Assembly: GCF_000482325.1 (NCBI RefSeq) | Contig: NZ_KI535299.1 | Location: forward strand, 49,326 to 113,325 | Reading direction: 5' to 3' | Origin: Bacillus sp. UNC438CL73TsuS30 | GTDB lineage: Bacteria > Bacillota > Bacilli > Bacillales > Cytobacillaceae | DNA: 64,000 nucleotides | In this document: positions 54,084 through 63,309 of the stretch, piece by piece | Layout of the letters: each line of letters starts with the position of its first letter | Position numbering within the stretch: the stretch's first letter is position 1 | Position numbers and translations under genes: made by a program | Notes under the pieces: generated by a model | Seen by the model: only the letters and a program-made list of their open reading frames with translations | Databases searched by the model: none | What the model was told of the DNA's origin: nothing

Positions 54084-56963
54084 TTATTTCGCCTTGTAAA
54101 CTTTCCCTTTTGTACTTCTCACAATCGTATTTTTACCGATTTTATTGGAACTGGAATGGCTGGTTAGAGCGATTCCATATTTCCCGCTATCCTTAATCGT
54201 ATTTCCGGATACTTCGCTTCGAGTAGAATAGGTACTGATAGATACACCGTTTTCCTTTGAATAATAAATCGTATTCTTTTTAATAGCTGCGGAAGAACGT
54301 TTGTAAACTTGGATCCCATGTTTTTTAGACAGATCTATTTTGTTTTGATCCACAACATTCTGTTTTGAATCATATTTCATTAAGATACCAGAACTTCCCG
54401 ATGAGTAAATTTTATTTTTTAAAATTTTATTTCCACTTGCATAGGCTAAGTAAATCCCGTTTGCCTTGCTCAATTTAATCGTATTGCTGGAAATCGTATT
54501 CGTTTTTACTTGTTTTGTCTTCGTTCCCACTAATCCAATACCTTTTAAAGAACTGTTAATCGTATTATTCTTGATTACATTTTTACCAGAACCGCCACTG
54601 ACAGCCATTCCATATTGGCTGCTCCTTAAAATATCATTATCGTCCACCGTATTTTGGATTGAATTTGAGCTAATAGAAATCCCGTTTTTCCGACTATCTT
54701 TAACAGTGTTTTTAAATAAATTGCTGGAATTAGAATATGTGCTAATGCTAATTCCGTTTTCCTTACTATTACTAATTTTATTTCCAGACATTTTTGCAGC
54801 CGAGTGGTCATAAATCAAGACTCCGCTTTTGGTGCTTACTGAAATCGTGTTATCCTTAACCGGATTTCCTGTTGAATATTTACTAATAGCAATACCATTT
54901 TGTCCTGCGTTATTAATTTTATTACCTGTCATATCGGCAAATGAATGGTTCGCAACTTGAATCCCTTGCAATTTTGGATATTTTACTTGGTTCAGGTTCA
55001 CTTTATTCTTTTGTGAATAATTGTTTATTGAAATGCCTGAACCACCAGGAGATGTAATAATATTAGCAGTTAATACATTACCATTTGCCTTATCCAAGTA
55101 AATCCCATCCGTCTTATTAAAATGAGAACGATCTTGTGTAATCGTATTCGAGATCATTTGGTTATTTATCGTTCCACTTAAAAATATCGATTTTTCCTTA
55201 GAATTGTTAATTTTGTTATTCTTGATTGTATTGTTATTTGAACTGTCACTAATCCAAACGCCATAGCGTCCACTGCTCAGACTTTTAGAGCTGCTAGTAA
55301 TGATGTTATTGTCTAAAATGTTTTGAGTTGATTTTGATAAAATCGAAATCCCGCTTTGTCCACTATCTTTTATCGTATTTCCTCTTACCACGCTTGAACT
55401 CGAGTAGGAACTCATACTAATCCCGTCTGTTTTGCTTGAATTGATCGTATTATTCAAGACATTAGCAGCTGAGTGATCATTAAGAGTAATTCCATTTTTG
55501 CTGCTAGAAGCGATGGTATTAGACTCCAACTTATTCCCTATTGAAGTTTTATTCAGATATAAACCATGTTCGCCCGAAAGAGCAACGGTATTCTTATTTA
55601 TTACGTTTTTATTGGCATGTTCCAGATAGATACCATGCGAGATACTTTTATCTATTTTATTATTTGTGACCTGTGTGGTTTGAACAGAGGTCTCTGCTGT
55701 ACCATATAACCGAATCCCATTCTTACCAGAACTGGTAATAGTATTATTGGCTAATACGTTTTGCTCAGAAGCTCTAAATATCGCAATCCCATATTTTTTT
55801 GAATTTTTTACTGTGTTGTCTAAGACAGAGGCATTGCTTGTAAAATTTAAATAGATCCCATTCTCATCGCAGTCGCTGATCGTATTGTTCTGAACCGTAA
55901 CATCTTTAATTGGGTAATCAATGGTCCCAGATAATATAATCCCGTTGCCAATTTGGTATGGGTTTGTATGGGTTCTTGTAATTTGATTTCCTGTAATTTT
56001 TAGTGAAAATTGGTCCTCAGTTGTTATGGGAGCAGCGGTATCATTCGGATTATAATTAGCATCTTTATTGACAGATTGTGTGGTAAACTCCACTCCCGAG
56101 CCGACATCTTCAAAAATATTATCTTTGACGGTAAGATCCTTATAGTTCAGTGCATCAATGGCTTCATCTGTTAAATCTTTAAAAGTGTTATTTTGAATAA
56201 CGATATTACGAGGATAAACTCCTTTTACCGTAGTATGGCTCCCAACGCCCCTGGAATAGTTTTCGATTGTATTTCCCTCAATGATAATGTTTTCACAAGG
56301 GGTGTCATCATAGTATCCAAATGGGTACGATACACTATTATTGTGCGTAATATCGAGTTGAACGGCTTCCTTTTTCTGATTTTTACTATTATGGAAGTAC
56401 CCCGATATTTTGCTGTTCAACACTTGTCCATTTTGAACTCCAACGAACTCGATGGCGTGTGCACCATAGTTGTTAATCACGTTGGTATTCTGAATTGTGA
56501 TATTGCTGGAATGGCCAAATTCGAGGTTATCAAACCCTTTATCTCCCATAGGAAAGTGCTCCCCATTCCCATCCCAAGTTCCTCCATCGATGACAATGTT
56601 TGTGTTACCTGTAAAACCAGGTGCACCCGTTGCATTCCGTAACATCGGACCAAAGGTATTATTCCTTACGATCACTGCCTTTTCCGATAAAAGTAAGTGC
56701 GTATTAGAATTGATTTTGAGCGTTTTAGTGATTAAATAGGTACCGTCTGGGACTATAACGGTTGTTTGTGTACCATCATCTTTATTTGCATCAAGTGCTT
56801 TTTGAATTAGGGCGGTATCATCTACCTCATCTGATCCATTTGCCCCAAAATCAGCTACATTTAGGGTAACTGTATTTTCTTCCGCAGCAACTTTTCCACC
56901 CACGGAAAAAACAATGCCCAAAACCGCCAGGCATGTGAAAATATGAAAAACAAGAGAACGCAT
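54084..56963 (-). CDS. Secreted right-handed parallel beta-helix repeat protein
   Basis: A 959-residue exported protein. ATG 56963 follows AAAGGAAG and opens a signal peptide (RSLVFHIFTCLAVLGIVF) with a likely AEE cleavage region; an in-frame start 19 codons earlier is less likely. Next is a pectate-lyase-3-like beginning (VADFGANGSDEVDDTALIQ). Then come more than 25 rungs of ~22 residues with the recurring pattern N(G/K)I.(I/L)......N...NN.I, the NosD/CASH beta-helix signature. No catalytic motif is certain: it could act on a polysaccharide or serve as a surface adhesin. Confidence 0.85.
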   Translation of the reverse strand: MRSLVFHIFTCLAVLGIVFSVGGKVAAEENTVTLNVADFGANGSDEVDDTALIQKALDANKDDGTQTTVIVPDGTYLITKTLKINSNTHLLLSEKAVIVRNNTFGPMLRNATGAPGFTGNTNIVIDGGTWDGNGEHFPMGDKGFDNLEFGHSSNITIQNTNVINNYGAHAIEFVGVQNGQVLNSKISGYFHNSKNQKKEAVQLDITHNNSVSYPFGYYDDTPCENIIIEGNTIENYSRGVGSHTTVKGVYPRNIVIQNNTFKDLTDEAIDALNYKDLTVKDNIFEDVGSGVEFTTQSVNKDANYNPNDTAAPITTEDQFSLKITGNQITRTHTNPYQIGNGIILSGTIDYPIKDVTVQNNTISDCDENGIYLNFTSNASVLDNTVKNSKKYGIAIFRASEQNVLANNTITSSGKNGIRLYGTAETSVQTTQVTNNKIDKSISHGIYLEHANKNVINKNTVALSGEHGLYLNKTSIGNKLESNTIASSSKNGITLNDHSAANVLNNTINSSKTDGISMSSYSSSSVVRGNTIKDSGQSGISILSKSTQNILDNNIITSSSKSLSSGRYGVWISDSSNNNTIKNNKINNSKEKSIFLSGTINNQMISNTITQDRSHFNKTDGIYLDKANGNVLTANIITSPGGSGISINNYSQKNKVNLNQVKYPKLQGIQVANHSFADMTGNKINNAGQNGIAISKYSTGNPVKDNTISVSTKSGVLIYDHSAAKMSGNKISNSKENGISISTYSNSSNLFKNTVKDSRKNGISISSNSIQNTVDDNDILRSSQYGMAVSGGSGKNVIKNNTINSSLKGIGLVGTKTKQVKTNTISSNTIKLSKANGIYLAYASGNKILKNKIYSSGSSGILMKYDSKQNVVDQNKIDLSKKHGIQVYKRSSAAIKKNTIYYSKENGVSISTYSTRSEVSGNTIKDSGKYGIALTSHSSSNKIGKNTIVRSTKGKVYKAK

Positions 56964-57085
56964 TCTGAACTTCCTTTCATAGAAGATATATGTATTCATT
57001 GAATAGACTATAAGAATCATATCCTACTTTTTTTCTATTTAAAAGTAAAATACTCCTATACTTCCTTAAATTGGTTAGCTTCCAT

Positions 57086-57116
57086 AAAAATAAAAGAGAT
57101 TGGAATCCCAATCCCT
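57086..57116 (-). terminator. Terminator of the lysE-like gene
   Basis: GATTGG and CCAATC pair around a short loop with TTTTATTTTT following on the minus strand. Confidence 0.7.
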
Positions 57117-57120
57117 TTCA

Positions 57121-57741
57121 CTAGTTTATAAACAATGTCAGTACAAGATAAACAGCTGCCCCCCACATAACTATGGCTGATATTTTATTTAATACCAAGA
57201 TAAAGTTTCCGGATTTATCGAGTTTTCCACTTATTCTCCCAAATAACGAAAGTCCGAAAAACCAAATCCACGAAACCAAAATACACGCAAATGTAAAAAA
57301 TACCTTTTCTTCCTCATGATATCTTAATGAACTCGTTCCAATCACACCCATCGTGTCCATAATCGCGTGTGGGTTCAGTAAGGAAACAGATGCGGCAAAT
57401 AAGATTTGTTTTTTCAAAGAAAATTTCTTCTCGATCTCTTCCTTTCGATTACTTGGTTTACTATTCCATGTGGTCCATCCCATATAAACTAAAAAGATAA
57501 ACCCCCCGCCAATTAGAATGGTCTTCATCCATACGGAACCAAGAATAATGAATGAAACTCCCAAAACAGCCACCAAGATTAAAAAAGTATCACACAAGGA
57601 AGCGGTGATGACGGCTGGTAATACTTTAATAAAACGAGGCTGCAGGACTCCTTGATTAAAAATAAAAACATTTTGGACACCGAGTGGCAGGATTAGTCCT
57701 ATTGCAAGAATAAATCCATGAATAAATGGTTCAAACATCAA
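57121..57741 (-). CDS. LysE/ArgO-family amino acid exporter
   Basis: A 206-residue protein with six membrane helices and the LysE-family start FILAIGLILPLGVQNVFIF, close to lysine/arginine exporters of the ArgO type. It is divergent from a MocR regulator; a perfect palindrome lies between. Export of basic amino acids or a toxic amino compound is likely. Confidence 0.86.
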   Translation of the reverse strand: MMFEPFIHGFILAIGLILPLGVQNVFIFNQGVLQPRFIKVLPAVITASLCDTFLILVAVLGVSFIILGSVWMKTILIGGGFIFLVYMGWTTWNSKPSNRKEEIEKKFSLKKQILFAASVSLLNPHAIMDTMGVIGTSSLRYHEEEKVFFTFACILVSWIWFFGLSLFGRISGKLDKSGNFILVLNKISAIVMWGAAVYLVLTLFIN

Positions 57742-57801
57742 ATCTTCTTCCTTTCTTTCTATAACCTAACCCTATTTTAGTTAGAAACAGTTTCCATGTC
57801 T

Positions 57802-57817
57802 CCATCCAATTGGATGG
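57802..57817. promoter_or_regulatory. Perfect 16-bp palindrome between lysE and mocR genes
   Basis: CCATCCAATTGGATGG lies centrally in the 128-base gap of the divergent pair. It is a candidate operator for the MocR regulator. Confidence 0.6.
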
Positions 57818-57869
57818 CATCTAACCCAACCAAGTTATATAATCATATAAAGAGAGGAGTCCTACATCT

Positions 57870-59321
57870 ATGCTTACAATCGACTGGAAACCAAATAAAT
57901 CTTCATCTGTCCCATTACATAAACAAATTACAGATTTTATGAAAGAAAAAATATCAAATGGTGAGTGGACGATCGGCTTTAAGCTCCCTCCCCAACGTAC
58001 CTTAGCGAAGTCTTTGGGAGTCAATCGAAGTACAGTGGTAGCGGCTTATGATGAATTAATCGCGGAAGGACTTATTGAAGGGAAAAGTGGGAGCGGAACA
58101 AGAGTGGTCAATAATACATGGAATCTTTTAGCCACCACCCCTCCCCCAGACTGGAATTCATACGTTACTGTTGGTATTCATCAGCCAAACCTGCCAACCA
58201 TTAAGGAAATTAATCAAGCTGAATTCTATCCAAATATCATCCGCTTAGGAACCGGGGAATTATCGCCATCCTTAATGCCCGCCACTCTAATGAAAAAAGT
58301 TTTTAATCAATTGTCTACAAAAGAAATTTCTTATGGTTATGAAGAACCAAAGGGGTTGCTGCCATTAAGGGAACAATTGGCCAGCTATTTAAAAACAATG
58401 GGGATTCCAGCTTCTCCTTCTTCTATTTTAATCGTATCAGGTGCTTTACAAGCTTTACAGCTCATCAGTGTTGGTTTACTGCATAGGGGGTCTACGGTGT
58501 TAACCGAAAAGCCTTCCTATCTTCATTCATTAAATGTCTTTCAGTCAGCGGGAATGCAATTAATTGGAACCCCGATGGATCGGGAAGGAATTGAAACCAA
58601 ACACCTATCTAAATATAAAAAACAACATAAAGCGGCGCTACTCTATACCATTCCTTCTTTTCATAACCCGACCGGAACCCTTATGACGGAGGAAAGACGC
58701 CATCAATTGTTAGAAATCTGTCAACAAGAGCGGTTACCATTAATTGAAGATGATGTATATCGGGAATTATGGTTGGATGAAAAACCTCCGATGCCAATTA
58801 AAGCGTTTGACAAAAATGGTCTTGTCCTTTATTTGGGAAGTTTATCGAAATCGTTAAGTCCCGGTCTCAGAATTGGTTGGATTGTTGGCCCGGAACCCGT
58901 TGTCGAGCATTTAGCAGATATTAAAATGCAAATGGATTATGGTTCTAGTTCATTATCTCAGTGGGCAGCCACGGAGTGGTTTTCGAGTGGACTTTATACT
59001 CAACATCTTAATGATGTAAGAAATGAATTGAAAATACGAAGAGATTTTACGTTAACTACTTTGAATAAATATTTTTCTGATCTTGCAGTATGGGAAAAAC
59101 CAAAAGGCGGATTTTATGTATGGGTCCGTTTGATCCCATCCATCTCGATTCGAAAATTATTTGAAATGGCACTTTCAGAAGGCATCTTACTGAATCCAGG
59201 GAATGTGTATGATCACCAATCTGAACAATATCTGCGGATTTCTTATTCGTTTGCTTCTCTTTCAGATTTAGAGGATGGGCTGAAGCGTTTGTCGGAAATC
59301 GTAAGGAGATTAGTGAAATAA
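57870..59321 (+). CDS. MocR-type regulator of the LysE exporter
   Basis: A 483-residue GntR/aminotransferase fusion. HTH: LPPQRTLAKSLGVNRSTVV. PLP domain: PTGTLMTEERR, EDDVYRELW and the lysine motif SLSKSLSPGLRIGW near residue 331. The ATG follows AGAGAGGAG. It is very similar to the MocR at 17581, and both face exporters. Confidence 0.9.
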   Translation: MLTIDWKPNKSSSVPLHKQITDFMKEKISNGEWTIGFKLPPQRTLAKSLGVNRSTVVAAYDELIAEGLIEGKSGSGTRVVNNTWNLLATTPPPDWNSYVTVGIHQPNLPTIKEINQAEFYPNIIRLGTGELSPSLMPATLMKKVFNQLSTKEISYGYEEPKGLLPLREQLASYLKTMGIPASPSSILIVSGALQALQLISVGLLHRGSTVLTEKPSYLHSLNVFQSAGMQLIGTPMDREGIETKHLSKYKKQHKAALLYTIPSFHNPTGTLMTEERRHQLLEICQQERLPLIEDDVYRELWLDEKPPMPIKAFDKNGLVLYLGSLSKSLSPGLRIGWIVGPEPVVEHLADIKMQMDYGSSSLSQWAATEWFSSGLYTQHLNDVRNELKIRRDFTLTTLNKYFSDLAVWEKPKGGFYVWVRLIPSISIRKLFEMALSEGILLNPGNVYDHQSEQYLRISYSFASLSDLEDGLKRLSEIVRRLVK

Positions 59322-59360
59322 GCCAGTGTTTGTGAAGGGGTATTTGTGATTTAGTTTTAA

Positions 59361-59395
59361 GAGAAGAGCGCTAAACTTACGCTCTTCTCTTTTAT
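59361..59395 (+). terminator. Terminator of mocR
   Basis: AGAAGAGCG and CGCTCTTCT pair around nine bases, followed by CTTTTATTTTT. Confidence 0.85.
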
Positions 59396-59539
59396 TTTTC
59401 TTAACGGTGAAAGCAATATGAATTACTTTACTTCAAAGAACACATTTATAATTAAAAGAATTATAACTTTTACAAAATTCAGATTTTTATATATTATATT
59501 TATAAAGGGAGATGGATAAAAATACGGAGGCGGTTGATC

Positions 59540-59737
59540 TTGCATAAGAAGGATAAGGTGATTAATTTAAAAGAATATAAAAAAATGAAAAAATCAAAAA
59601 AAAATACTGAGTTATTTTTAATACTCCCAGTGTTTCTGACTGTATTAGTTGCCTTGTTCACATCTTTTTTTGTTACACTAAGTGGAGACTTACATATCCA
59701 AACATTTACAGAAACACATGCAAATTGGCGTAGATAA
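59540..59737 (+). CDS. Small single-pass membrane protein, 65 aa
   Basis: A TTG at 59540 lies nine bases after GGAGG and opens a small protein with a Lys-rich N-terminus (about 25 residues), one membrane segment (LFLILPVFLTVLVALFTSFF) and a short polar tail. An alternative TTG lies two codons earlier. No family is recognised. It is convergent with the CgeB-like gene. Confidence 0.55.
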   Translation: MHKKDKVINLKEYKKMKKSKKNTELFLILPVFLTVLVALFTSFFVTLSGDLHIQTFTETHANWRR

Positions 59738-59746
59738 ACATCACTT

Positions 59747-59820
59747 TCACCACGGCGACGGTTCCCATGGTTCAATTGGGGTAATTCCGACCACAAGAAC
59801 CGTCCCCGTTGGTCCTTAAC
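59747..59820. other. Imperfect hairpin with AACCGTCC motif
   Basis: GACGGTTC and GAACCGTC are inverted around about 40 bases, between the small membrane protein gene and the convergent CgeB-like gene. It resembles the other AACCGTCC-containing terminator hairpins of the window. Confidence 0.4.
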
Positions 59821-59846
59821 TAAAAGAACGAGAAAACCCCCCGGCA

Positions 59847-61022
59847 CTACTTTTTCTTTATTCTAAGGATTTGACCTGCATATAAATCATTGGAGCTAAG
59901 ATTATTTAGTTCAACCAATTGTTGAATCGGGACATTATAGATATTGGCAATTCTTGAAAGATGATCACCTGGTGAAACCGTATGCATTTCATAGATTTCT
60001 TTGAGAAATTCCGAAAAATGGATAATATCTCCGATTTCTCTTAGAACACCTCTTTTTTCTAATACTTCTAGCATTTCCTTTGCTCTATTTCGATAGGAAT
60101 GATTTTTGACAGCTATTTTACCATTTTCACGAATTTGCTGCCTTTCTAAATCATTTTTTAAATAATATTGAATTTTCTCTACCGTTTCCTCAGAGGAGGA
60201 GGTAATAATTAAATCTTTACCTGGTTTAAATTGATCTCGAACGGCCGATGTATCCGACGTAAATAAAACCCCACCAGAACCAAGAATTTCGTATGTGCGC
60301 TGAGTAAGTTGTGTTCGAGAGTTTTGCAAGCCAATCACGATTTTGGCAGAACTATAGACTTTATAGGCGTCCCTGTAGTCTAAATAGCCATGAATCCAAT
60401 TAATTGGAATTTCCCTCCCCAAAAACTTACCCATTCTTTCCCAATCCTTTCCCCAAAAGTCAACACGTATTCCATTCTGGATCAGCGGCCTTATTAATCT
60501 TTTTAAGGATCTTGAACGGTACTCATCTGGATTTTCTTCAAGATATTCAGGATAAGCATTCGCTACTACCGCTATGTCACAACGATAGTTATTCATTGGT
60601 TGTACCTGAAAATGTACACTCTGATGGTACCCAAAATCTAAATGAGCAGCTTTAAAACCAAGCTTCTCGTATACTTCACATAATGAAGGGGTAACGGTAA
60701 AAACAAAATCTGGTCGAATAGCATTAATAAGTGGTAGTGTAAAATTTTCAGTGTGTAAAGGATCTTCTGTTGCCCAATAAACGAACGGAATCGTTGTTTT
60801 CTTAATAGCCTCTCGAATCCAGGGCCATTTTTCTTTAGAATGTTCAGGTGTCCATCCAAGAGATATGATTAAATCAGGCTTAAACCAATCTAGTATTTCC
60901 GAAATATTTTCCTTACTTATTGGCCCAGAAATCATCACCGTATGCCCTTCTTCTTTAAAACCATTCGGTAAACCATAAATCCACATTGGGTGACTTTCTA
61001 GAAATAATATCTTCAAAAGCAA
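59847..61022 (-). CDS. CgeB/YkvP-like glycosyltransferase with C-terminal LysM domain
   Basis: A 391-residue protein. The first ~335 residues resemble YkvP/CgeB glycosyltransferases, with LGWTPEHSKEKWPW near residue 55 and a GT4-like end (YEILGSGGVLFTSDT near 265). The final 44 residues are a LysM domain (HTVSPGDHLSRIANIYNVP...ILRIKKK). LysM binds peptidoglycan, so the enzyme may act on the spore coat or cortex surface. The start is TTG 61022 or 61016 after AAAGGG. No signal peptide is seen. The sugar donor and acceptor are unknown. Confidence 0.84.
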   Translation of the reverse strand: MLLKILFLESHPMWIYGLPNGFKEEGHTVMISGPISKENISEILDWFKPDLIISLGWTPEHSKEKWPWIREAIKKTTIPFVYWATEDPLHTENFTLPLINAIRPDFVFTVTPSLCEVYEKLGFKAAHLDFGYHQSVHFQVQPMNNYRCDIAVVANAYPEYLEENPDEYRSRSLKRLIRPLIQNGIRVDFWGKDWERMGKFLGREIPINWIHGYLDYRDAYKVYSSAKIVIGLQNSRTQLTQRTYEILGSGGVLFTSDTSAVRDQFKPGKDLIITSSSEETVEKIQYYLKNDLERQQIRENGKIAVKNHSYRNRAKEMLEVLEKRGVLREIGDIIHFSEFLKEIYEMHTVSPGDHLSRIANIYNVPIQQLVELNNLSSNDLYAGQILRIKKK

Positions 61023-61232
61023 GCATCCCTTTCTATTTCCGTTTATCTATTGATATGTGAATTTCCTATAGCTTGTAACGGTATAAGTCTATGGATTAGA
61101 AATTTACACTAGAGAAACTAGAAATGATTGCTTTTTTCGATAGTACTTTCATTCCTATTAATTAAAATGTAAATTATTGGATGTTCTGGGTAAACTAATA
61201 ACAAAATAGTGTTTACCAAAGGAGCGAGCGAA

Positions 61233-61361
61233 ATGTTCCAAAAAAATAAAGATAACACAATCATTAAACTCGGACTTGGGACAGCCTTTCTGTCGACGAT
61301 GTTCAGCTTAATCATTGTTCGTTTATTAGTGGAGATCAAACATTCGACTGGGAAGGGATAA
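61233..61361 (+). CDS. Small hydrophobic protein, 42 aa
   Basis: An ATG preceded by AAAGGAGCGAG opens a 42-residue protein with a short charged start (FQKNKDN), a membrane segment (LGLGTAFLSTMFSLIIVRLL) and a basic end. It ends at a terminator that overlaps its stop. I do not recognise the family, but the ribosome binding site and terminator argue that it is real. Confidence 0.65.
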   Translation: MFQKNKDNTIIKLGLGTAFLSTMFSLIIVRLLVEIKHSTGKG

Positions 61362-61377
61362 ATCCTTTCCTTTTTTA
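61351..61377 (+). terminator. Terminator overlapping the small protein's stop
   Basis: GGAAGGGAT and ATCCTTTCC pair around AA, followed by TTTTTT. Confidence 0.82.
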
Positions 61378-61467
61378 TTTTTGCTCCATTTAATTGTCAC
61401 TACATGGACACAGACTTTTAACGATCATTCAATTACTATTAAGTTAAAAATCTTGGGATGTGATTTA

Positions 61468-61617
61468 ATGGGGAAAATCTTAGTAATTTTTGAAGGTAAG
61501 GAATACACAATTCTTCATCAATATGCATCCGGTTTTTGTGAAATAGTGGATGAAGATTCTCCGTTAAATATAAAGCTAGTTCACTTTTCTGAATTAGTTG
61601 TAAAGCCTTATAAATGA
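61468..61617 (+). CDS. Small conserved-looking protein, 49 aa
   Basis: ATG 61468 opens a 49-residue beta-rich protein (GKILVIFEGKEYTILHQYAS then VDEDSPLNIKLVHFSELVVK). It looks like a small SH3-like or regulatory protein seen in bacilli; no name is known to me. The upstream GGGATGTGAT could be a weak ribosome binding site. It lies alone before repeat copy C. Confidence 0.55.
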   Translation: MGKILVIFEGKEYTILHQYASGFCEIVDEDSPLNIKLVHFSELVVKPYK

Positions 61618-61664
61618 AAGCTGAAAGCCCCTTCTCCGTTATTAAAGGGTTCCGTTTTGAAGTT

Positions 61665-61915
61665 TTTTTCCTTCTTGTCCTTATTTGAGTGACTAGCAAT
61701 AGTAAAAATAGGCGGAGATTTTTCCGTTAGATGCGGAATTGAGCTCGTTTCGGGTTAAATAAGGGAAGGTTTTCCGATTATGCAAAGCAAAATCCCCCAA
61801 TTTCGCATTTTTTGAGTCAATAGGCGAAATCTATTCGTTTATTTAAGCCTTTTTTAATAATAATTACTATATAAGCGAATTTTTTCCGCCTATTTATCAG
61901 CCCGGGTGCTTAACC
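61665..61915 (+). repeat. ~255-bp dispersed repeat, copy C (plus)
   Basis: The same block order as copy A, beginning TTTTTCCTTCTTGTCCTT, with GCGGAGATTTTTCCG in the middle and GGGTGCTTAACC at the end. It fills much of the 479-base gap before the DUF3231 gene; I see no gene in the rest. Confidence 0.83.
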
Positions 61916-62096
61916 TGATCCCCCAACTGATAAGTGCGGACCCTCTTGATCCAATGATGGAATAAGCAGCATTTTATCCTCCGTAACCACTCGCAAACAT
62001 TAAAAAATGTTCATTAAAGGTAAAGGTCAGATTTGTGGGAATTAAAATTTTTCCAATGGAAATCATAACTAGAAATGCGGGAAAAGGAGAATAGTT

Positions 62097-63146
62097 ATGA
62101 CCACGGAAAAAGATTTAAATCCTATGAATGTGATGAAACCGCTAAATATCAATCCAAAAATATTGGATGAGACCCAACCCTTATCAACTTTTGAAATTGG
62201 TAAACTTTGGGCTACCTATATGGGAAACAGCATGTCCATTCAAATTTTAAGTTATTATCTTCAGCATTGCGAGGATGAAGATATTAAGCTGCTTTTGGAA
62301 AATGGTTTAGCCTTATCAAAGGATTTCATTCAAAGGACAGAATTATTTTTTAAAAAAGAAAATTTCCCCATCCCAATTGGATTTACTAAAGATGATGTCA
62401 ATCTTGGAGCCCCTCGTTTATATGAAGATGAATTTTATGTTCACTATTTAAAATATGCTGCGAAGGCAGGTATGAGCCTATACGCAGTAGCAGTTCCATT
62501 GGTAATGAGAGAGGATATAAGGGAGTTTTTTATTTATTGTAATCAATGTACAACCGTCCTTTTAGGGCAAATCAATAGTGTTTTAATGGAAAAAAAATTC
62601 ATTGCAGCACCTCCTATCATTCCAATACCAGATGGAATTGATAAAATCAATAAACAAAGCTACTTAAATGGATATTTTGGAAATGTTCGGCCATTACAGG
62701 CATTAGAGATTATTCATCTTTGGGATAACATCGAGAATAACACCACAAGTATGGCATTATTATTTGGCTTTCATCAAATCGTTCAAGATGAAAAGATAAG
62801 AGCTTTGTTTAAAAGAGGTTTAGACATGACTGATAAAGCGGTAAAACAATATAAGGAAAAACTTCATCTTGAACACATACAATCACCAGCGTACCTAGAC
62901 CATTGTGTTACAACATCTACCTATCCTCCTTTTTCAGATAAAATAATGTTGTTTCATAAAGTGGATATGTTTGCAATGAAAATAAGGTCATTTGGAAATT
63001 CACTGGCGGTAACTGCAAGAAGAGATATCGATATGTTGTATATAAGAACTCTTATCAACATTGGCGCCTTTGTCGATGATGGTATGAATATCATGATTAG
63101 TAAGGGTTGGTTGGAAGCACCACCAGAAGCGTATGACAGGGCTTAA
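62097..63146 (+). CDS. DUF3231 family protein (two-domain)
   Basis: A 349-residue soluble helical protein made of two ferritin-like DUF3231 domains of about 165 residues each; the related starts ELGKLWATYMGN-type and ALEIIHLWDNIENNT show the repeat. It carries few cysteines. The family is typical of Bacillus spore and coat proteins but has no assigned activity. The ATG follows AAAAGGAG. It is a single-gene unit. Confidence 0.82.
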   Translation: MTTEKDLNPMNVMKPLNINPKILDETQPLSTFEIGKLWATYMGNSMSIQILSYYLQHCEDEDIKLLLENGLALSKDFIQRTELFFKKENFPIPIGFTKDDVNLGAPRLYEDEFYVHYLKYAAKAGMSLYAVAVPLVMREDIREFFIYCNQCTTVLLGQINSVLMEKKFIAAPPIIPIPDGIDKINKQSYLNGYFGNVRPLQALEIIHLWDNIENNTTSMALLFGFHQIVQDEKIRALFKRGLDMTDKAVKQYKEKLHLEHIQSPAYLDHCVTTSTYPPFSDKIMLFHKVDMFAMKIRSFGNSLAVTARRDIDMLYIRTLINIGAFVDDGMNIMISKGWLEAPPEAYDRA

Positions 63147-63250
63147 GATACAGCTACCCATATTTAGTGTTTTAATTACATCAGATACATCTATTTTGTA
63201 AGGCTCCTTTTCCTTATTATATTTTCATTTTAATGTGGGTTAATTTTACA

Positions 63251-63277
63251 GTTTATTTAAAATTATTAAGAGGAAAA
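63251..63277 (+). promoter_or_regulatory. Sigma-B-like promoter of the stress protein gene
   Basis: GTTTAT and GGAAAA are separated by 15 bases, close to the sigma-B consensus GTTTAA-N12-15-GGGWAW, about 33 bases before the ATG. It suits a YdaG-type general stress gene. Confidence 0.5.
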
Positions 63278-63309
63278 TTAATGTTAATATATTAAAGGGA
63301 GTAGATTCA

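Noticed and set aside
59500..59847. 115-codon minus-strand frame opposite the small membrane protein
   Set aside because: It has no ribosome binding site, while the plus-strand gene has GGAGG and a membrane segment.
44091..61915. Insertion sequences
   Set aside because: The 255-bp copies contain no transposase frame and no clear terminal inverted repeats; no transposase gene was seen anywhere in the window.
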